Positions 54,000 to 63,003 of a stretch of 64,000 nucleotides of DNA are shown here, piece by piece; positions within the stretch are counted from its first letter, which is position 1, and every line of letters starts with the position of its first letter. Location: assembly GCA_963698885.1 (NCBI GenBank), contig CAVOSJ010000003.1:558001-622000 (forward strand), written 5' to 3'. A model generated the notes under the pieces. That model saw only the letters and a program-made list of their open reading frames with translations, was not told where the DNA came from and ran no database searches. Made by a program: the position numbers and the translations under genes. Source of the stretch: JBARKJ01 sp963698885. Lineage in GTDB: Bacteria > Nitrospirota > JACRHJ01.

Positions 54000-56549
54000 A
54001 TGTTTAACCTTAAAAGCTTTTTAACTGAAAAGTTTAGCGGGAAGAAACCTCCATGGCAGGACCAGTTCAAACTTTTTAAAGAAATCATCGACAGCAACAA
54101 CAGGGCCCTCGATATCATCACCGATTTGGGAGAAAAACTCGGCGGTGACTACCTGTTCGATAGAGTTTACATCAAATCGGCTTATCATAAACTCAATAAT
54201 GCCGTCGGCGCTTCAATTCAAAAGTTCGACACGCTCACCCAAAAAAAATATTCGCGCCTTCAGAAAACTTTTGACGGCATCGACTCCCGGATAAATTCGG
54301 CCATAAAAGACACGGCCGTCATTGTCGGGAAGGCTGTCGTATCCTACGGCGATATAGGCTGGGACATGACGCACGAGGTAGGCGGTAAAAATTTAAACCT
54401 CGCGGAAATGAAAAATCAGCTGAAACTGAACGTCCCGCCCGGCTTCGCCATAACAACCCGCGCCTACGAAATGTTCACCCTGCATAACCATATCGATACA
54501 ATGATAGAAGGCCTGTCCAGCGCAGGCTCTTTAGAGGATGAACAGCTAGACAGGCTGCGCGACTTGGTGTTAAACGGGGAAATCCCTCCGGCAATCTCGG
54601 ACGATATAGGCAACGCTCTTGCGATTTTAAAATCGGATATCAAGACCCCATGCTTTGTCGCGGTGAGAAGCAGCGCGGAAGAGGAGGACGGCGAATTTAC
54701 TTTTGCCGGACAGTTCAAGACTGTACTGAACGTGCCTGCCGAGAAAAATGCGATAGAAGCGGCCTACAAAGAGGTAATAGCAAGTCTCTTTTCCAGGGAT
54801 GCGGCCGCGTATCTGAAGAATACGGGCCATGTCGCGGGAAGCATGAAGATGGCGGTAGGGTGCGTCCTGCAGATAGATGCGGTTTCAAGCGGCGTGATAT
54901 TTTCGAGCAGCCCCGAACACTCGGCGGATATAATGATTGACGCCTCATGGGGGCTCGGCGTCTCGGTGGTCGACGGAACGGTGGAGCCCGACCTGTTCAT
55001 GGTAAAAAAACCCACTGATAAAAATCCGGGCTTTAAAATAACAGATAGGAAGACGGGCAGAAAAGATTCGATGGCCGTGCTTTTGAGCGACGGCGGAATA
55101 GAAGCCATGGCCACGCCGGCCGATAAAACTAATACGCCTTGCCTTACGGACGACCAGGTATTCGAGCTTGCTTCCCAGGCCGTTTTAATAGAAAGGCATT
55201 TTGGAGTGCCGCAGGATATTGAATGGGCGGCGGACAAAGACGGCATTATATATATTCTCCAGGCGAGGCCGCTTCGGTTGGAGGAGGACCGGGACCAGGA
55301 TATTCCAATACCAGCCGAAGCCGCCGTCATAATGGAAGGCAAGGGGACAGTAGTTCAGAGGGGTACGGGCGCAGGGGCGGTTTTCATAACGAACCGCGAC
55401 GACGATATCGAAAATATCCCCAGAGGGGCTGTCCTGGTCGCCAGGACTGACTCCTCGAAATTCGTCAAAGTCATGCCGTACATTTCCGCCATCATAACGG
55501 ATACGGGCGCGCCCGTCAGCCACATGGCTTCAGTCTGCCGTGAATTCAAAATCCCGACTTTGGTCAATGCCGGCGATGCGACAAAAATACTGAAGCAAGG
55601 CAAGGTTGTAACCTTGCATATGGATAAAGAAGGCAATGCCAGAGTTTATGAAGGATTTATCAAAGAACTGGTAAAGGCCTCCAGGGAAAGCGTGTTCGGC
55701 ATGGAGGGTATCGGCGAGTATCGAAAGAAAAGGCAGCTTTTGAGATATATCTCGCCCCTTCATCTCGTTGACCCGCTGATGGAGGATTTTACGGTGGAAG
55801 GATGCCGGACTATCCATGACGTACTGAGGTTTATGCACGAGAAGTCGGTTACAGAGCTTATTGACGAGGCGCGGCACAGAGGCGTAAATGCAAATAGTCA
55901 GGCAACCGTAAGACTTGAGCTCCCGATACCGGCGGCGTTGATGGTGGTCGATATCGGCGGCGGACTCACTCTTCCTGATAAGAAAGATAAAATCGGCATC
56001 GAACAGGTGTCGTCCTTACCGCTTGCCAGTATATTAAAGGGAATGACTTATCCTGGCGTGTGGCATTCGGAAACGGTTTCACTGAATGTCAGGGATTTAC
56101 TTTCAAGCATGATCCGTATGCCCGATATCCGAATTGATGCGGAAAGTTACGTAGGATACAATCTGGCCGTGGTTTCGAGAGAATATGTAAGTTTAAACCT
56201 GCGGTTCGGCTATCACTTCAACATGATCGACTGCTACTGCAGCGAAAATGCGCGGAATAACCACATTTACTTCCGGTTCGTCGGAGGCGCTACCGACATA
56301 GTGAAGCGCTCAAGGAGGGTGACCTTCATAGCCGCGGTTTTAAAGGAGCATGGCTTCGGCCTTAACATAAAGGGGGACCTTCTGGTCGCCAGGCTCTCTA
56401 ATATAAGCCAGGACAGAGTCCAGGAATTGCTCGACCAGCTCGGCAGGCTTATATCTTACACCAGACAGCTCGATGCCATATTGAACTCCGACGAGTTGGT
56501 GAACCGGTACACCGCCGAATTTCTTGCCGGAAAATATGGCTTAAATTAA
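54000..56549 (+). CDS. PEP-synthase-like protein: ATP-grasp and phospho-His domains with a non-standard C-terminus
   Basis: 849 residues. After about 115 N-terminal residues of helical character comes a PPDK/PEP-synthase ATP-grasp domain (VGGKNLNLAEM, VAVRSSAEEEDGEFTFAGQF, QDIEWAADKDGIIYILQARP; to about 435). A swivelling His domain follows (TDTGAPVSHMASVCREFKIP, His in SHM). The C-terminal about 290 residues do not resemble the PEP-binding TIM barrel. It could phosphorylate something other than pyruvate, or phosphotransfer may be regulatory. It lies 65 bases after the kinase gene. Confidence 0.8.
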   Translation: MFNLKSFLTEKFSGKKPPWQDQFKLFKEIIDSNNRALDIITDLGEKLGGDYLFDRVYIKSAYHKLNNAVGASIQKFDTLTQKKYSRLQKTFDGIDSRINSAIKDTAVIVGKAVVSYGDIGWDMTHEVGGKNLNLAEMKNQLKLNVPPGFAITTRAYEMFTLHNHIDTMIEGLSSAGSLEDEQLDRLRDLVLNGEIPPAISDDIGNALAILKSDIKTPCFVAVRSSAEEEDGEFTFAGQFKTVLNVPAEKNAIEAAYKEVIASLFSRDAAAYLKNTGHVAGSMKMAVGCVLQIDAVSSGVIFSSSPEHSADIMIDASWGLGVSVVDGTVEPDLFMVKKPTDKNPGFKITDRKTGRKDSMAVLLSDGGIEAMATPADKTNTPCLTDDQVFELASQAVLIERHFGVPQDIEWAADKDGIIYILQARPLRLEEDRDQDIPIPAEAAVIMEGKGTVVQRGTGAGAVFITNRDDDIENIPRGAVLVARTDSSKFVKVMPYISAIITDTGAPVSHMASVCREFKIPTLVNAGDATKILKQGKVVTLHMDKEGNARVYEGFIKELVKASRESVFGMEGIGEYRKKRQLLRYISPLHLVDPLMEDFTVEGCRTIHDVLRFMHEKSVTELIDEARHRGVNANSQATVRLELPIPAALMVVDIGGGLTLPDKKDKIGIEQVSSLPLASILKGMTYPGVWHSETVSLNVRDLLSSMIRMPDIRIDAESYVGYNLAVVSREYVSLNLRFGYHFNMIDCYCSENARNNHIYFRFVGGATDIVKRSRRVTFIAAVLKEHGFGLNIKGDLLVARLSNISQDRVQELLDQLGRLISYTRQLDAILNSDELVNRYTAEFLAGKYGLN

Positions 56550-56864
56550 GTGGTTTTTCCAGCCAGGCGACGCCACAATTCCTTTCGCTGCCCGCCAAAG
56601 ATGCTAATTTCGCTAAACAGTGGATTTTCTTGCCCAAAATTTTATTTTTTTGCTATACTGTTCTCTAATAGTATTCCGCCAGACACTTGCCATGCCTAAA
56701 AGAAATTTAAGTAATTGAAATAACATAGTGACAGGGATTATCTGATTTGGAGGATGTCTCCATGCTGAAGGACCCGGGGTTTCGAATTTCGGGGATGATC
56801 GGCCTTGAAGGAGCGGTGCGCCTTCGGGAATGTTGCGTTTAACCCAAGCGAAAGGAAGGGGAAA
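56550..56864 (+). promoter_or_regulatory. Hydrogenase leader region with sigma-70 promoter
   Basis: TTGCCC (56630-56635), 18-base spacer, TATACT (56654-56659) form a plausible promoter. The transcript would have a leader of about 200 bases, which includes a short frame with its own ribosome-binding site at 56762. No other gene is seen here. Confidence 0.5.
56762..56842 (+). CDS. Possible leader peptide upstream of the hydrogenase operon
   Basis: A 26-codon frame (MLKDPGFRISGMIGLEGAV, then RLRECCV and TAA) preceded by TTGGAGGATGTCTCC, a strong GGAGG site with suitable spacing. It ends 22 bases before the hydrogenase ATG. It could be a translated leader. Chance is also possible; no homologue is known to me. 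Confidence 0.35.
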   Translation: MLKDPGFRISGMIGLEGAVRLRECCV

Positions 56865-57929
56865 ATGCGGAGCAATTCACAGAATGCTCTAAAACACATG
56901 AAGAGGAGGGACTTCCTCAAGTTCTGCGGCGCCACCGCCGCTATCCTGGGGCTGTCCGAGGCATACATACCTCAAATCGCTCAGGCCGTGACTACCGCTT
57001 CAAAGCGGCCCTCCGTCGTATGGCTGACCCTGGCATGCGACTCCGGCTGCACTGAGATGTTCATCAAGGCCAAAAACCCTGGCCCCGCCGAGATAATACT
57101 GGACATAATCAGCCTTGATTTCAATGATACGATTATGGCCGCGGCCGGCGACCAGGCGGAGGAAAATTTCCATAGCGCTGTTGACAAGGGCGGGTTCATA
57201 TTCGTCATTGAGGGTTCCATGCCCTCCAAAAAGGGCTACGGCAGCATTCATGGCAAGGATTTTATAGACATTGTCAAGGAGGCCGCACCGAAGGCCGCGG
57301 CCGTCGTGGCGATAGGCTCCTGTGCGACGAATACGGGCGTACCGGGCGCGGCGCCGAACCCGGCGGGGCTCATGAGCGTACCCGATGTCCTGGGGCCCAT
57401 GGGGATAAAGAACGTGAACCTCCCGGGCTGTCCCGCGGACCCGAAGATGCTGGTGGCGGTAATAGTGAATTACCTGCTTTTCGGCAAGCTCCCGGATTTG
57501 GACGAACAGGGCAGGCCCAAGATGTTCTATTCCAAGACCGTCCATGAGCAATGCGAACGCCGGGCATATTTCGAGGCGGGCAAGTTCGTGGAGGCTTTCG
57601 GCACACCTGAAATGGATAAAGGATACTGCCTGTTCAAGATGGGCTGCAAGGGCCCGATGACATACGCCCCCTGCCCGACTATCCGTTACAACGACAATGC
57701 TAACTGGTGCATCATGGCGGGCGGCCCCTGCATAGGCTGTTACGACATGAAGTGGCCGGACGCATTCCACCCGTTCTACGCCCAACTAAAGAACGTATCG
57801 GTTCCCGGCTTCGGCGGCGACACCTCCGCCGACACCATAGGCAAAGTAGTTGGCGCCGCGACGGTTGTCGGTATTGCGGCACATGCCGCCGTTACTGCCG
57901 GCAAAGGCAGCAAGAAGGAGGAGAAATAA
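56865..57929 (+). CDS. [NiFe] hydrogenase small subunit, Tat-exported
   Basis: 354 residues from the ATG at 56865. Twin-arginine signal RRDFLKFCG. Cluster ligands: WLTLACDSGCTEMF, AIGSCATNTG and NLPGCPADP for the proximal cluster; HEQCERR and YCLFKMGCKGP for the distal; CPTIRYN, WCIMAGGPCIGC for the medial. The proximal motif has Cys at CDSGC instead of the usual CxGC spacing. A C-terminal hydrophobic helix (VVGAATVVGIAAHAAVTA) anchors it in the membrane on the periplasmic side. Group 1 uptake type. Confidence 0.92.
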   Translation: MRSNSQNALKHMKRRDFLKFCGATAAILGLSEAYIPQIAQAVTTASKRPSVVWLTLACDSGCTEMFIKAKNPGPAEIILDIISLDFNDTIMAAAGDQAEENFHSAVDKGGFIFVIEGSMPSKKGYGSIHGKDFIDIVKEAAPKAAAVVAIGSCATNTGVPGAAPNPAGLMSVPDVLGPMGIKNVNLPGCPADPKMLVAVIVNYLLFGKLPDLDEQGRPKMFYSKTVHEQCERRAYFEAGKFVEAFGTPEMDKGYCLFKMGCKGPMTYAPCPTIRYNDNANWCIMAGGPCIGCYDMKWPDAFHPFYAQLKNVSVPGFGGDTSADTIGKVVGAATVVGIAAHAAVTAGKGSKKEEK

Positions 57930-57930
57930 T

Positions 57931-59526
57931 ATGGCTAGAATAGTAATAGATCCCATAACCCGGATAGAGGGCCACTTGAAGCTTGAAGTCGAGATTGAAG
58001 GCGGCAAGGTAAAAGACGCCTGGACCTCCGGCACTCTCTTCAGGGGATTCGAGATAATTCTCCAGGGCAGAGACCCCAGGGACGCCTGGCAGTTTACCCA
58101 GCGGGTATGCGGCGTCTGCCCCACCTCCCATGGCCATACCGCCTCGATGGGCCTGGACGACTCTTTCAAGGTGAAGATACCGGACAACGCCTTAATAATA
58201 AGGAACATGATAGAAGGCTGCCAGTTCCTGCACTCGCACATACTCTGGTTTTACCACCTGGCGGCGCTGGATTACGTGGACGTGGTTTCCGCGCTCTCGG
58301 CGAAAACGAGCGACCCGAAACTCCTGGCCGTACAAGGCAAGCTGAAGACGTTCGTGGAGTCCGGCCAGCTCGGCCCCTTTGCAAATGCCTATTGGGGACA
58401 TCCGGCGTACAAACTCCCGCCTGAAGTGAACCTGCTTGCAGTCTCGCATTATCTGGACGCGCTCGACATGCAGGCGGAAGCCGCGAGCATGTCCGCCCTG
58501 TTCGGCGGCAGGATGCCCATGACCATGACCTCGCCTCCCGGCGGCGTAAACGCGATAGTCAACCTGGATATAATAGCCCACTTCCTTTACAGGCTGAAGA
58601 AGCTTCAAGCGTTCGTTGACAACGTGTTCATCCCGGACGTCCTTGCCGTGGCGCCTTTTTATCTCGACTGGGCGGGCATAGGCAAAGGCCACGGAAACTA
58701 CCTGGCCTGGGGCGTATTCGAAGACCTGGCGACCAGGGACCCGTACAAGAGGCTTCTGCCCCGCGGCGCGGTGTTTGCGGACAAGGGCCTCACGCCTCAG
58801 AAGGTCGGCCCGGAGATGGTTACGGAGGACGTCACCCACGGCTTCTACAAGAAGGGCCCCGCCCTCAACCCGGCGCAGGGCGAGACCCTTCCGGATTTTA
58901 CGGGATTCGATACTAACAGCAAATACACCTGGGCGAAGGCGCCCAGGCTTAACGGCAAGCCCATGGAAGTCGGCGCACTGTCCAGAATGCTGGTGGCATA
59001 TGTTTCAGGACAGCCGCAGGCGAAGGAACTTATCGACGGCACGCTGAAAGCGCTGGGAGTTGCGGGAAAGCCGGAAGTCCTGATGTCCGTGCTTGGCCGA
59101 ATCGCGGCGAGGGCGCTTGAGACGAAGATTGTCGCCGATGCGATGGTGGGCTGGACGGCCCAGCTCGCAAAGAATTTAGGCGCCGGCGATACCAAGCTCT
59201 TCCAGCAGTACGAGCTGCCGGATAAGGCAAGCGGCATCGGCCTCTGGGAAGCGCCGCGAGGCGCGTTAGGACATTGGAACACCATCGAGAACAAGGTGCT
59301 GAAAAGCTACCAGTTGGTCGTACCGACCACCTGGAACGTGGGGCCGAGAGACGACAAGGGCATACGCGGGCCGATAGAGGAGGCCCTCATCGGGACTCCA
59401 GTCGTGGACCCGAAGAAGCCCTTGGAAATCCTGCGCGTGGTGCATTCTTTCGACCCGTGCCTCGCCTGTACGGTACACGTGATAGACCCCGGCACGAACG
59501 AGGTCTATAAATTCCGGGTCTCTTAA
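57931..59526 (+). CDS. [NiFe] hydrogenase large subunit
   Basis: 531 residues from the ATG at 57931, which has AAGGAGGAG upstream; the frame extends further but MARIVIDPITRIEGHLKLEV is the standard N-terminus. Ni-Fe ligands: RVCGVCPTSHGHTASMG near the N-terminus and DPCLACTVH near the C-terminus. The last 15 residues after His are the peptide removed by a maturation protease; no such protease gene is in the window. It oxidises H2 in the periplasm with the small subunit. Confidence 0.95.
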   Translation: MARIVIDPITRIEGHLKLEVEIEGGKVKDAWTSGTLFRGFEIILQGRDPRDAWQFTQRVCGVCPTSHGHTASMGLDDSFKVKIPDNALIIRNMIEGCQFLHSHILWFYHLAALDYVDVVSALSAKTSDPKLLAVQGKLKTFVESGQLGPFANAYWGHPAYKLPPEVNLLAVSHYLDALDMQAEAASMSALFGGRMPMTMTSPPGGVNAIVNLDIIAHFLYRLKKLQAFVDNVFIPDVLAVAPFYLDWAGIGKGHGNYLAWGVFEDLATRDPYKRLLPRGAVFADKGLTPQKVGPEMVTEDVTHGFYKKGPALNPAQGETLPDFTGFDTNSKYTWAKAPRLNGKPMEVGALSRMLVAYVSGQPQAKELIDGTLKALGVAGKPEVLMSVLGRIAARALETKIVADAMVGWTAQLAKNLGAGDTKLFQQYELPDKASGIGLWEAPRGALGHWNTIENKVLKSYQLVVPTTWNVGPRDDKGIRGPIEEALIGTPVVDPKKPLEILRVVHSFDPCLACTVHVIDPGTNEVYKFRVS

Positions 59527-59538
59527 AGGGAGGCGTAC

Positions 59539-60162
59539 ATGGCGAAGCAGCGGTTATATCATTGGTCGGCGGCCTTCAGGATCCAGCACTGGCTCCATCT
59601 GGCCGCGATACTGACGCTGGTTTTTACCGGCTTCTATATTCACTCCGCCTTCTATCCCGGGACGGGCGAGTCGATGGCGTGGAACAGGTGGTTTCATTTT
59701 GTAGGCGCATACGTGCTGGTGTTCGCGTTTATCTGGAGAGTGTACCTCATGTTCAACTCCTATGAGGGGGCTGATTGGCGTGAGATACTGCCGCTCTGGA
59801 GGAACGTAAAACACATCCCGGATATTGCAGCTTATTACCTGTTCATGAAGGACACGCACAGGCATTACCACAGGTACAACCCGCTTCAGGCTCTGGCATA
59901 TACCTGCATGGGCTTATGTGTCATAGTGATGGCATGCACCGGCTTCGCGCTTCGCGACGGCTGGCTGCACGGCCAGTTCGCCTGGGTGAACGGCCTGCTG
60001 GGCGGCCTGGTCTATACGCGCCTCGTGCATTTCTTCGGGATGTGGGCGCTTATCGTCCTGTCGCTCATCCACCTCTATTTCGCGATCAGGCAGACCTTAG
60101 TTGACAAGGACAGGGCGTTAATGTCCATGGTGGACGGGTATTGCTATCGGGAAGCGGAATAA
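59539..60162 (+). CDS. Ni/Fe-hydrogenase b-type cytochrome
   Basis: 207 residues, four to five transmembrane helices. Haem-binding His candidates: RIQHWLHLAAI, WFHFVGAYV, RLVHFFGMWA and SLIHLYFAI. It takes electrons from the small subunit to the quinone pool. Last gene of the hydrogenase operon, followed by a strong terminator. Confidence 0.93.
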   Translation: MAKQRLYHWSAAFRIQHWLHLAAILTLVFTGFYIHSAFYPGTGESMAWNRWFHFVGAYVLVFAFIWRVYLMFNSYEGADWREILPLWRNVKHIPDIAAYYLFMKDTHRHYHRYNPLQALAYTCMGLCVIVMACTGFALRDGWLHGQFAWVNGLLGGLVYTRLVHFFGMWALIVLSLIHLYFAIRQTLVDKDRALMSMVDGYCYREAE

Positions 60163-60178
60163 TACGGAGCAACATCTG

Positions 60179-60206
60179 GCGGCCTCTTCGGAGGCCGCTT
60201 TTTTTT
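60179..60206 (+). terminator. Rho-independent terminator of the hydrogenase operon
   Basis: GCGGCCTC-TTCG-GAGGCCGC forms an eight-base-pair stem with a stable TTCG tetraloop, followed by eight T. Confidence 0.95.
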
Positions 60207-60226
60207 ATTTTATAACCAGCATCTGG

Positions 60227-60232
60227 TATAAT
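60227..60232 (+). promoter_or_regulatory. Extended -10 promoter of the Memo-family gene
   Basis: TATAAT preceded by TGG, an extended -10 element. The gene start at 60259 has a good CGGAGGT site. Confidence 0.5.
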
Positions 60233-60258
60233 ACGGTTATATTTCGGAGGTAAATTTT

Positions 60259-61104
60259 ATGCCTGTCAGGGTTCCGGTCGCGGCGCCTTTTTATTCCGGC
60301 GACGTCCGCGCGCAGATGGTGGAATTTGAAAAGAAGTTCAAACCTTCGCGGGTACTTCCGGGCAGGATTGCAGGCGGGATTGTCCCTCATGCCGGGTGGT
60401 ACTACTCGGGCGGAACCGCGTCCAAGGTATATCTTTCCATTAAGCAAAGGCAGTCTCCAAAAGTCTTCGTACTGTTCGGGGCGGTACATGTCCCCGGCGT
60501 CCGGTCTTTCGCTCTTTATCTAAACGGCGCCTGGCAAACTCCAATAGGCGAAGTGCGGGTAAACCATGAGCTGGCCGAAAAACTGCTGGACGAGATGCAG
60601 GATTTAGTAGTTCCAGACCCGCGCGCTCATGCATACGAACACTCGATAGAGGTCCAGCTTCCGATGATAAAGTACCTGTTTCCGGATGCGGAGATATTGC
60701 CGGTCGCTGTCCCGCCGATGGACGGCGCGGTAGAGCTTGGCGGCAGGATAGGGAAAATAATTGCGGGGATGGACGCAGTGGTTATAGGCTCCTCCGACCT
60801 CACGCATTACGGCGACGACTACGGCTTTACCCCCGCCGGTTATGGAGAAGATGCAAAAAGGTGGATGCTGGGAAACGACCTGAAGATAATCAGGCCGGTG
60901 CTCGAAATGCGGGCCGACGAGATAATCCCTGAGGCGGACGCGAACATGAACGCATGCGGGGCCGGCGCGATAGCCGCTACGGTATCCGCCGCGAAATCGA
61001 TGGGCGCGCGGGAAGGGATATTATTGGAACATGTGACGAGCTATGACGTGCGGCCTGAAAGAGAGTTCAAAATGGCGGTGGGTTACGCAGGGATTATTTT
61101 TTAA
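60259..61104 (+). CDS. amrB: Memo-family protein (AmmeMemoRadiSam system protein B)
   Basis: 281 residues. Memo proteins resemble extradiol dioxygenases. Metal-site candidates: VPHAGWYYSGGTA, RAHAYEHSIEVQLPMIKYLF and SSDLTHYGDDYGF, with CGAGAIAATV near the end. In many microbes it is encoded with an AMMECR1 protein and a radical SAM enzyme; neither is adjacent here. Activity in bacteria is unproven. Confidence 0.9.
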   Translation: MPVRVPVAAPFYSGDVRAQMVEFEKKFKPSRVLPGRIAGGIVPHAGWYYSGGTASKVYLSIKQRQSPKVFVLFGAVHVPGVRSFALYLNGAWQTPIGEVRVNHELAEKLLDEMQDLVVPDPRAHAYEHSIEVQLPMIKYLFPDAEILPVAVPPMDGAVELGGRIGKIIAGMDAVVIGSSDLTHYGDDYGFTPAGYGEDAKRWMLGNDLKIIRPVLEMRADEIIPEADANMNACGAGAIAATVSAAKSMGAREGILLEHVTSYDVRPEREFKMAVGYAGIIF

Positions 61105-61669
61105 GGCCGAAGACCTCGCTGCCCTCTCCGGGCACTAATATCTTTTCTTCCTCGGAAAAAGGCGAATCAGCCGCCGGCCAGAAATTAACCGGCTCCGTCC
61201 CTTCAAGAGCCGCTTTCCCCCTGCCTGAATCCGCCAGCACCGGGTGGTTTATCAGGTCCACTCCCGGAACGAACGCGGAGAACTCAAGCGGAATCCCGTT
61301 TGGGTCAAAGGTATATATGGAATGGATGAAGCCGTGGTCCACCATGTTGGAGCAAGGGAAATCAGCCGAAATCAGCCTGTCCGCGATGCTCCATAAATCT
61401 TCGTCCGAAGCCACACCGATGGAGAAGTGGTCGAAAACGAACGGACCTTTTACCGGCTCGCCGTGCCGTTTGTACGGCACGCGCCGCACCTCCGGCCATT
61501 CAAAGAACGCCACGAACTCCGTAGATGAAACCTGGAAGAAATATTGCCTGTGCTTTTCGTCTCCATGTCCCGCGACAAGCCTCATTCCCAGAAGGTCGCG
61601 CCAGTAGCGTACCGTCATGTCCATATCGCCTGTAGCGAACGCGAGATGGTTCATCCCGGAGTACTTCAT
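61094..61669 (-). CDS. Glyoxalase/VOC-family protein
   Basis: 191 residues. Metal-binding positions typical of the fold: MNHLAFATGDMD, FDHFSIGVASDE and DPNGIPLEFSAF. Substrate unknown; the C-terminal 45 residues are an addition to the usual 130-residue core. Start overlaps the OsmC stop (ATGA); its end overlaps the convergent Memo gene by 11 bases. Confidence 0.85.
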   Translation of the reverse strand: MKYSGMNHLAFATGDMDMTVRYWRDLLGMRLVAGHGDEKHRQYFFQVSSTEFVAFFEWPEVRRVPYKRHGEPVKGPFVFDHFSIGVASDEDLWSIADRLISADFPCSNMVDHGFIHSIYTFDPNGIPLEFSAFVPGVDLINHPVLADSGRGKAALEGTEPVNFWPAADSPFSEEEKILVPGEGSEVFGLKK

Positions 61670-62145
61670 TTAACCTCGTGCGGGACTTCCACGTCCGTTA
61701 TCGTCCAGCCGACCTTCACCTTCAAGTCTTTCCTGAGAGAGTGATAAACGGAGCAGTATTTATCCTGCGACAGCGATACGGCCCGCTCTAAATGCCGTTC
61801 GGTAATGCCGCTTCCGCTCACGTGTATCTGCATCGTTATGACTTTGAAATACTGCGGCGGGGTGGCGTTTCTCTCGGCGTCGATATCCACCTTGAACTTC
61901 GCGATTTTGCACTTCATCTTTTTAAGGAAACTCAGGACGTCTATCCCCATGCACCCGGCGAGCGAGAGCATCAGGGACTCAGTTGGCATGCAGCCCCACT
62001 GGACTTCCGCGTCGAACTCTATCTCATAGCCAGACTGGGTCATACCCTTGAAGAGCAGATCCCTCTCCCAGAAGAGGAAACCCTTCATGGAACTTTTCAC
62101 TTTCTCTTTATAATTTTCGAGTTGAAGCTCCGGATCGTTTCCCAT
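61666..62145 (-). CDS. OsmC-family protein
   Basis: 159 residues. The OsmC/Ohr fold reduces organic peroxides through two Cys; here SLAGCMGIDVLSFLKK and the C-terminal QDKYCSVYHSL hold them. YhfA-like rather than Ohr-like from the spacing. In the same operon as cobA and the VOC gene. Confidence 0.88.
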   Translation of the reverse strand: MGNDPELQLENYKEKVKSSMKGFLFWERDLLFKGMTQSGYEIEFDAEVQWGCMPTESLMLSLAGCMGIDVLSFLKKMKCKIAKFKVDIDAERNATPPQYFKVITMQIHVSGSGITERHLERAVSLSQDKYCSVYHSLRKDLKVKVGWTITDVEVPHEVK

Positions 62146-62192
62146 ATTGAAAGGCTCCTTATTTTTTTCAGGCGGGTATTACGGGGCGGAAT

Positions 62193-62996
62193 TTATTTCG
62201 CGCTTTCCTTCTGCGGCTTAACTTCCGCCGGGAGGTATGCGGACAGGAGCGTCTTGAATTCCTTCCGGAGTTCTACCACGTCCCCAATGACGATGAGCGC
62301 CGGCGTATCGAGCCCAGCCGAGCATGCCGCCGCGAAAAGCTCGTTGAGCGGAGCGACTATCTGCCGCTGCTCGTGCGAGGTCCCGTGGCTGATGACGATC
62401 GCGGGCGTACTGGCCGGGCGGCCCGCCGAAATCAGGCGTTCCGCTATCTCCGGCAGACGTGTAAGCCCCATATAAATTACTATCGTGCCTACCGCGGTCG
62501 CGAGGCCCTCCCAGTCTACCGGGTCATCAAGGCCGCTTCCCGGATGTCCGGTGACAAACGCGACGCTTCCGGAGACGCCCCTGTGCGTCACGGGAATGCC
62601 CAGGGAACCTGGTACCGCGACACCCGAAGTCACTCCCGGCACCACCTCGCAGGGCACGCCCGCCTCGCCTAACGCCATGACTTCTTCGCCGCCGCGCCCG
62701 AATACGAATGGGTCGCCGCCCTTCAGCCTCACGACCGTCTTACCCGCGAGCGCCTGCTCGATGAGCGTCCGGTTTATCTCCTCTTGCGAAGGACACATCC
62801 TCCCCGCGCGTTTGCCCATATATATGAGCCGCGCGTCCTGGGGCGCAAGCGAAAGGAGCGACTCCAGCACCAGCGCGTCATAAACCACCACTTGCGCCTT
62901 TTTAAGGATGGCCGCGCCTTTAAGGGTTATAAGCTCCGGGTCTCCCGGACCCGCGCCTACAAGGTAAACAGTTCCAATCTTTGCAGCGTCTTTCAT
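62193..62996 (-). CDS. cobA: Uroporphyrinogen-III C-methyltransferase
   Basis: 267 residues, SAM-dependent; makes precorrin-2 for sirohaem and cobalamin. Signatures: VYLVGAGPGDPELITLKG, RLKGGDPFVFGRGGEE and VTSGVAVPGSLGIPVTHRG. It starts 7 bases after the DsrC-like gene, so sirohaem for a sulfite reductase is a likely use. The fused HemD or CysG domains found elsewhere are absent. Confidence 0.95.
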   Translation of the reverse strand: MKDAAKIGTVYLVGAGPGDPELITLKGAAILKKAQVVVYDALVLESLLSLAPQDARLIYMGKRAGRMCPSQEEINRTLIEQALAGKTVVRLKGGDPFVFGRGGEEVMALGEAGVPCEVVPGVTSGVAVPGSLGIPVTHRGVSGSVAFVTGHPGSGLDDPVDWEGLATAVGTIVIYMGLTRLPEIAERLISAGRPASTPAIVISHGTSHEQRQIVAPLNELFAAACSAGLDTPALIVIGDVVELRKEFKTLLSAYLPAEVKPQKESAK

Positions 62997-63003
62997 TTAA
63001 ATC

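Noticed and set aside
61792..62475. 227-codon plus-strand frame across osmC and cobA
   Set aside because: Antisense to two clear genes; composition is that of a shadow frame.
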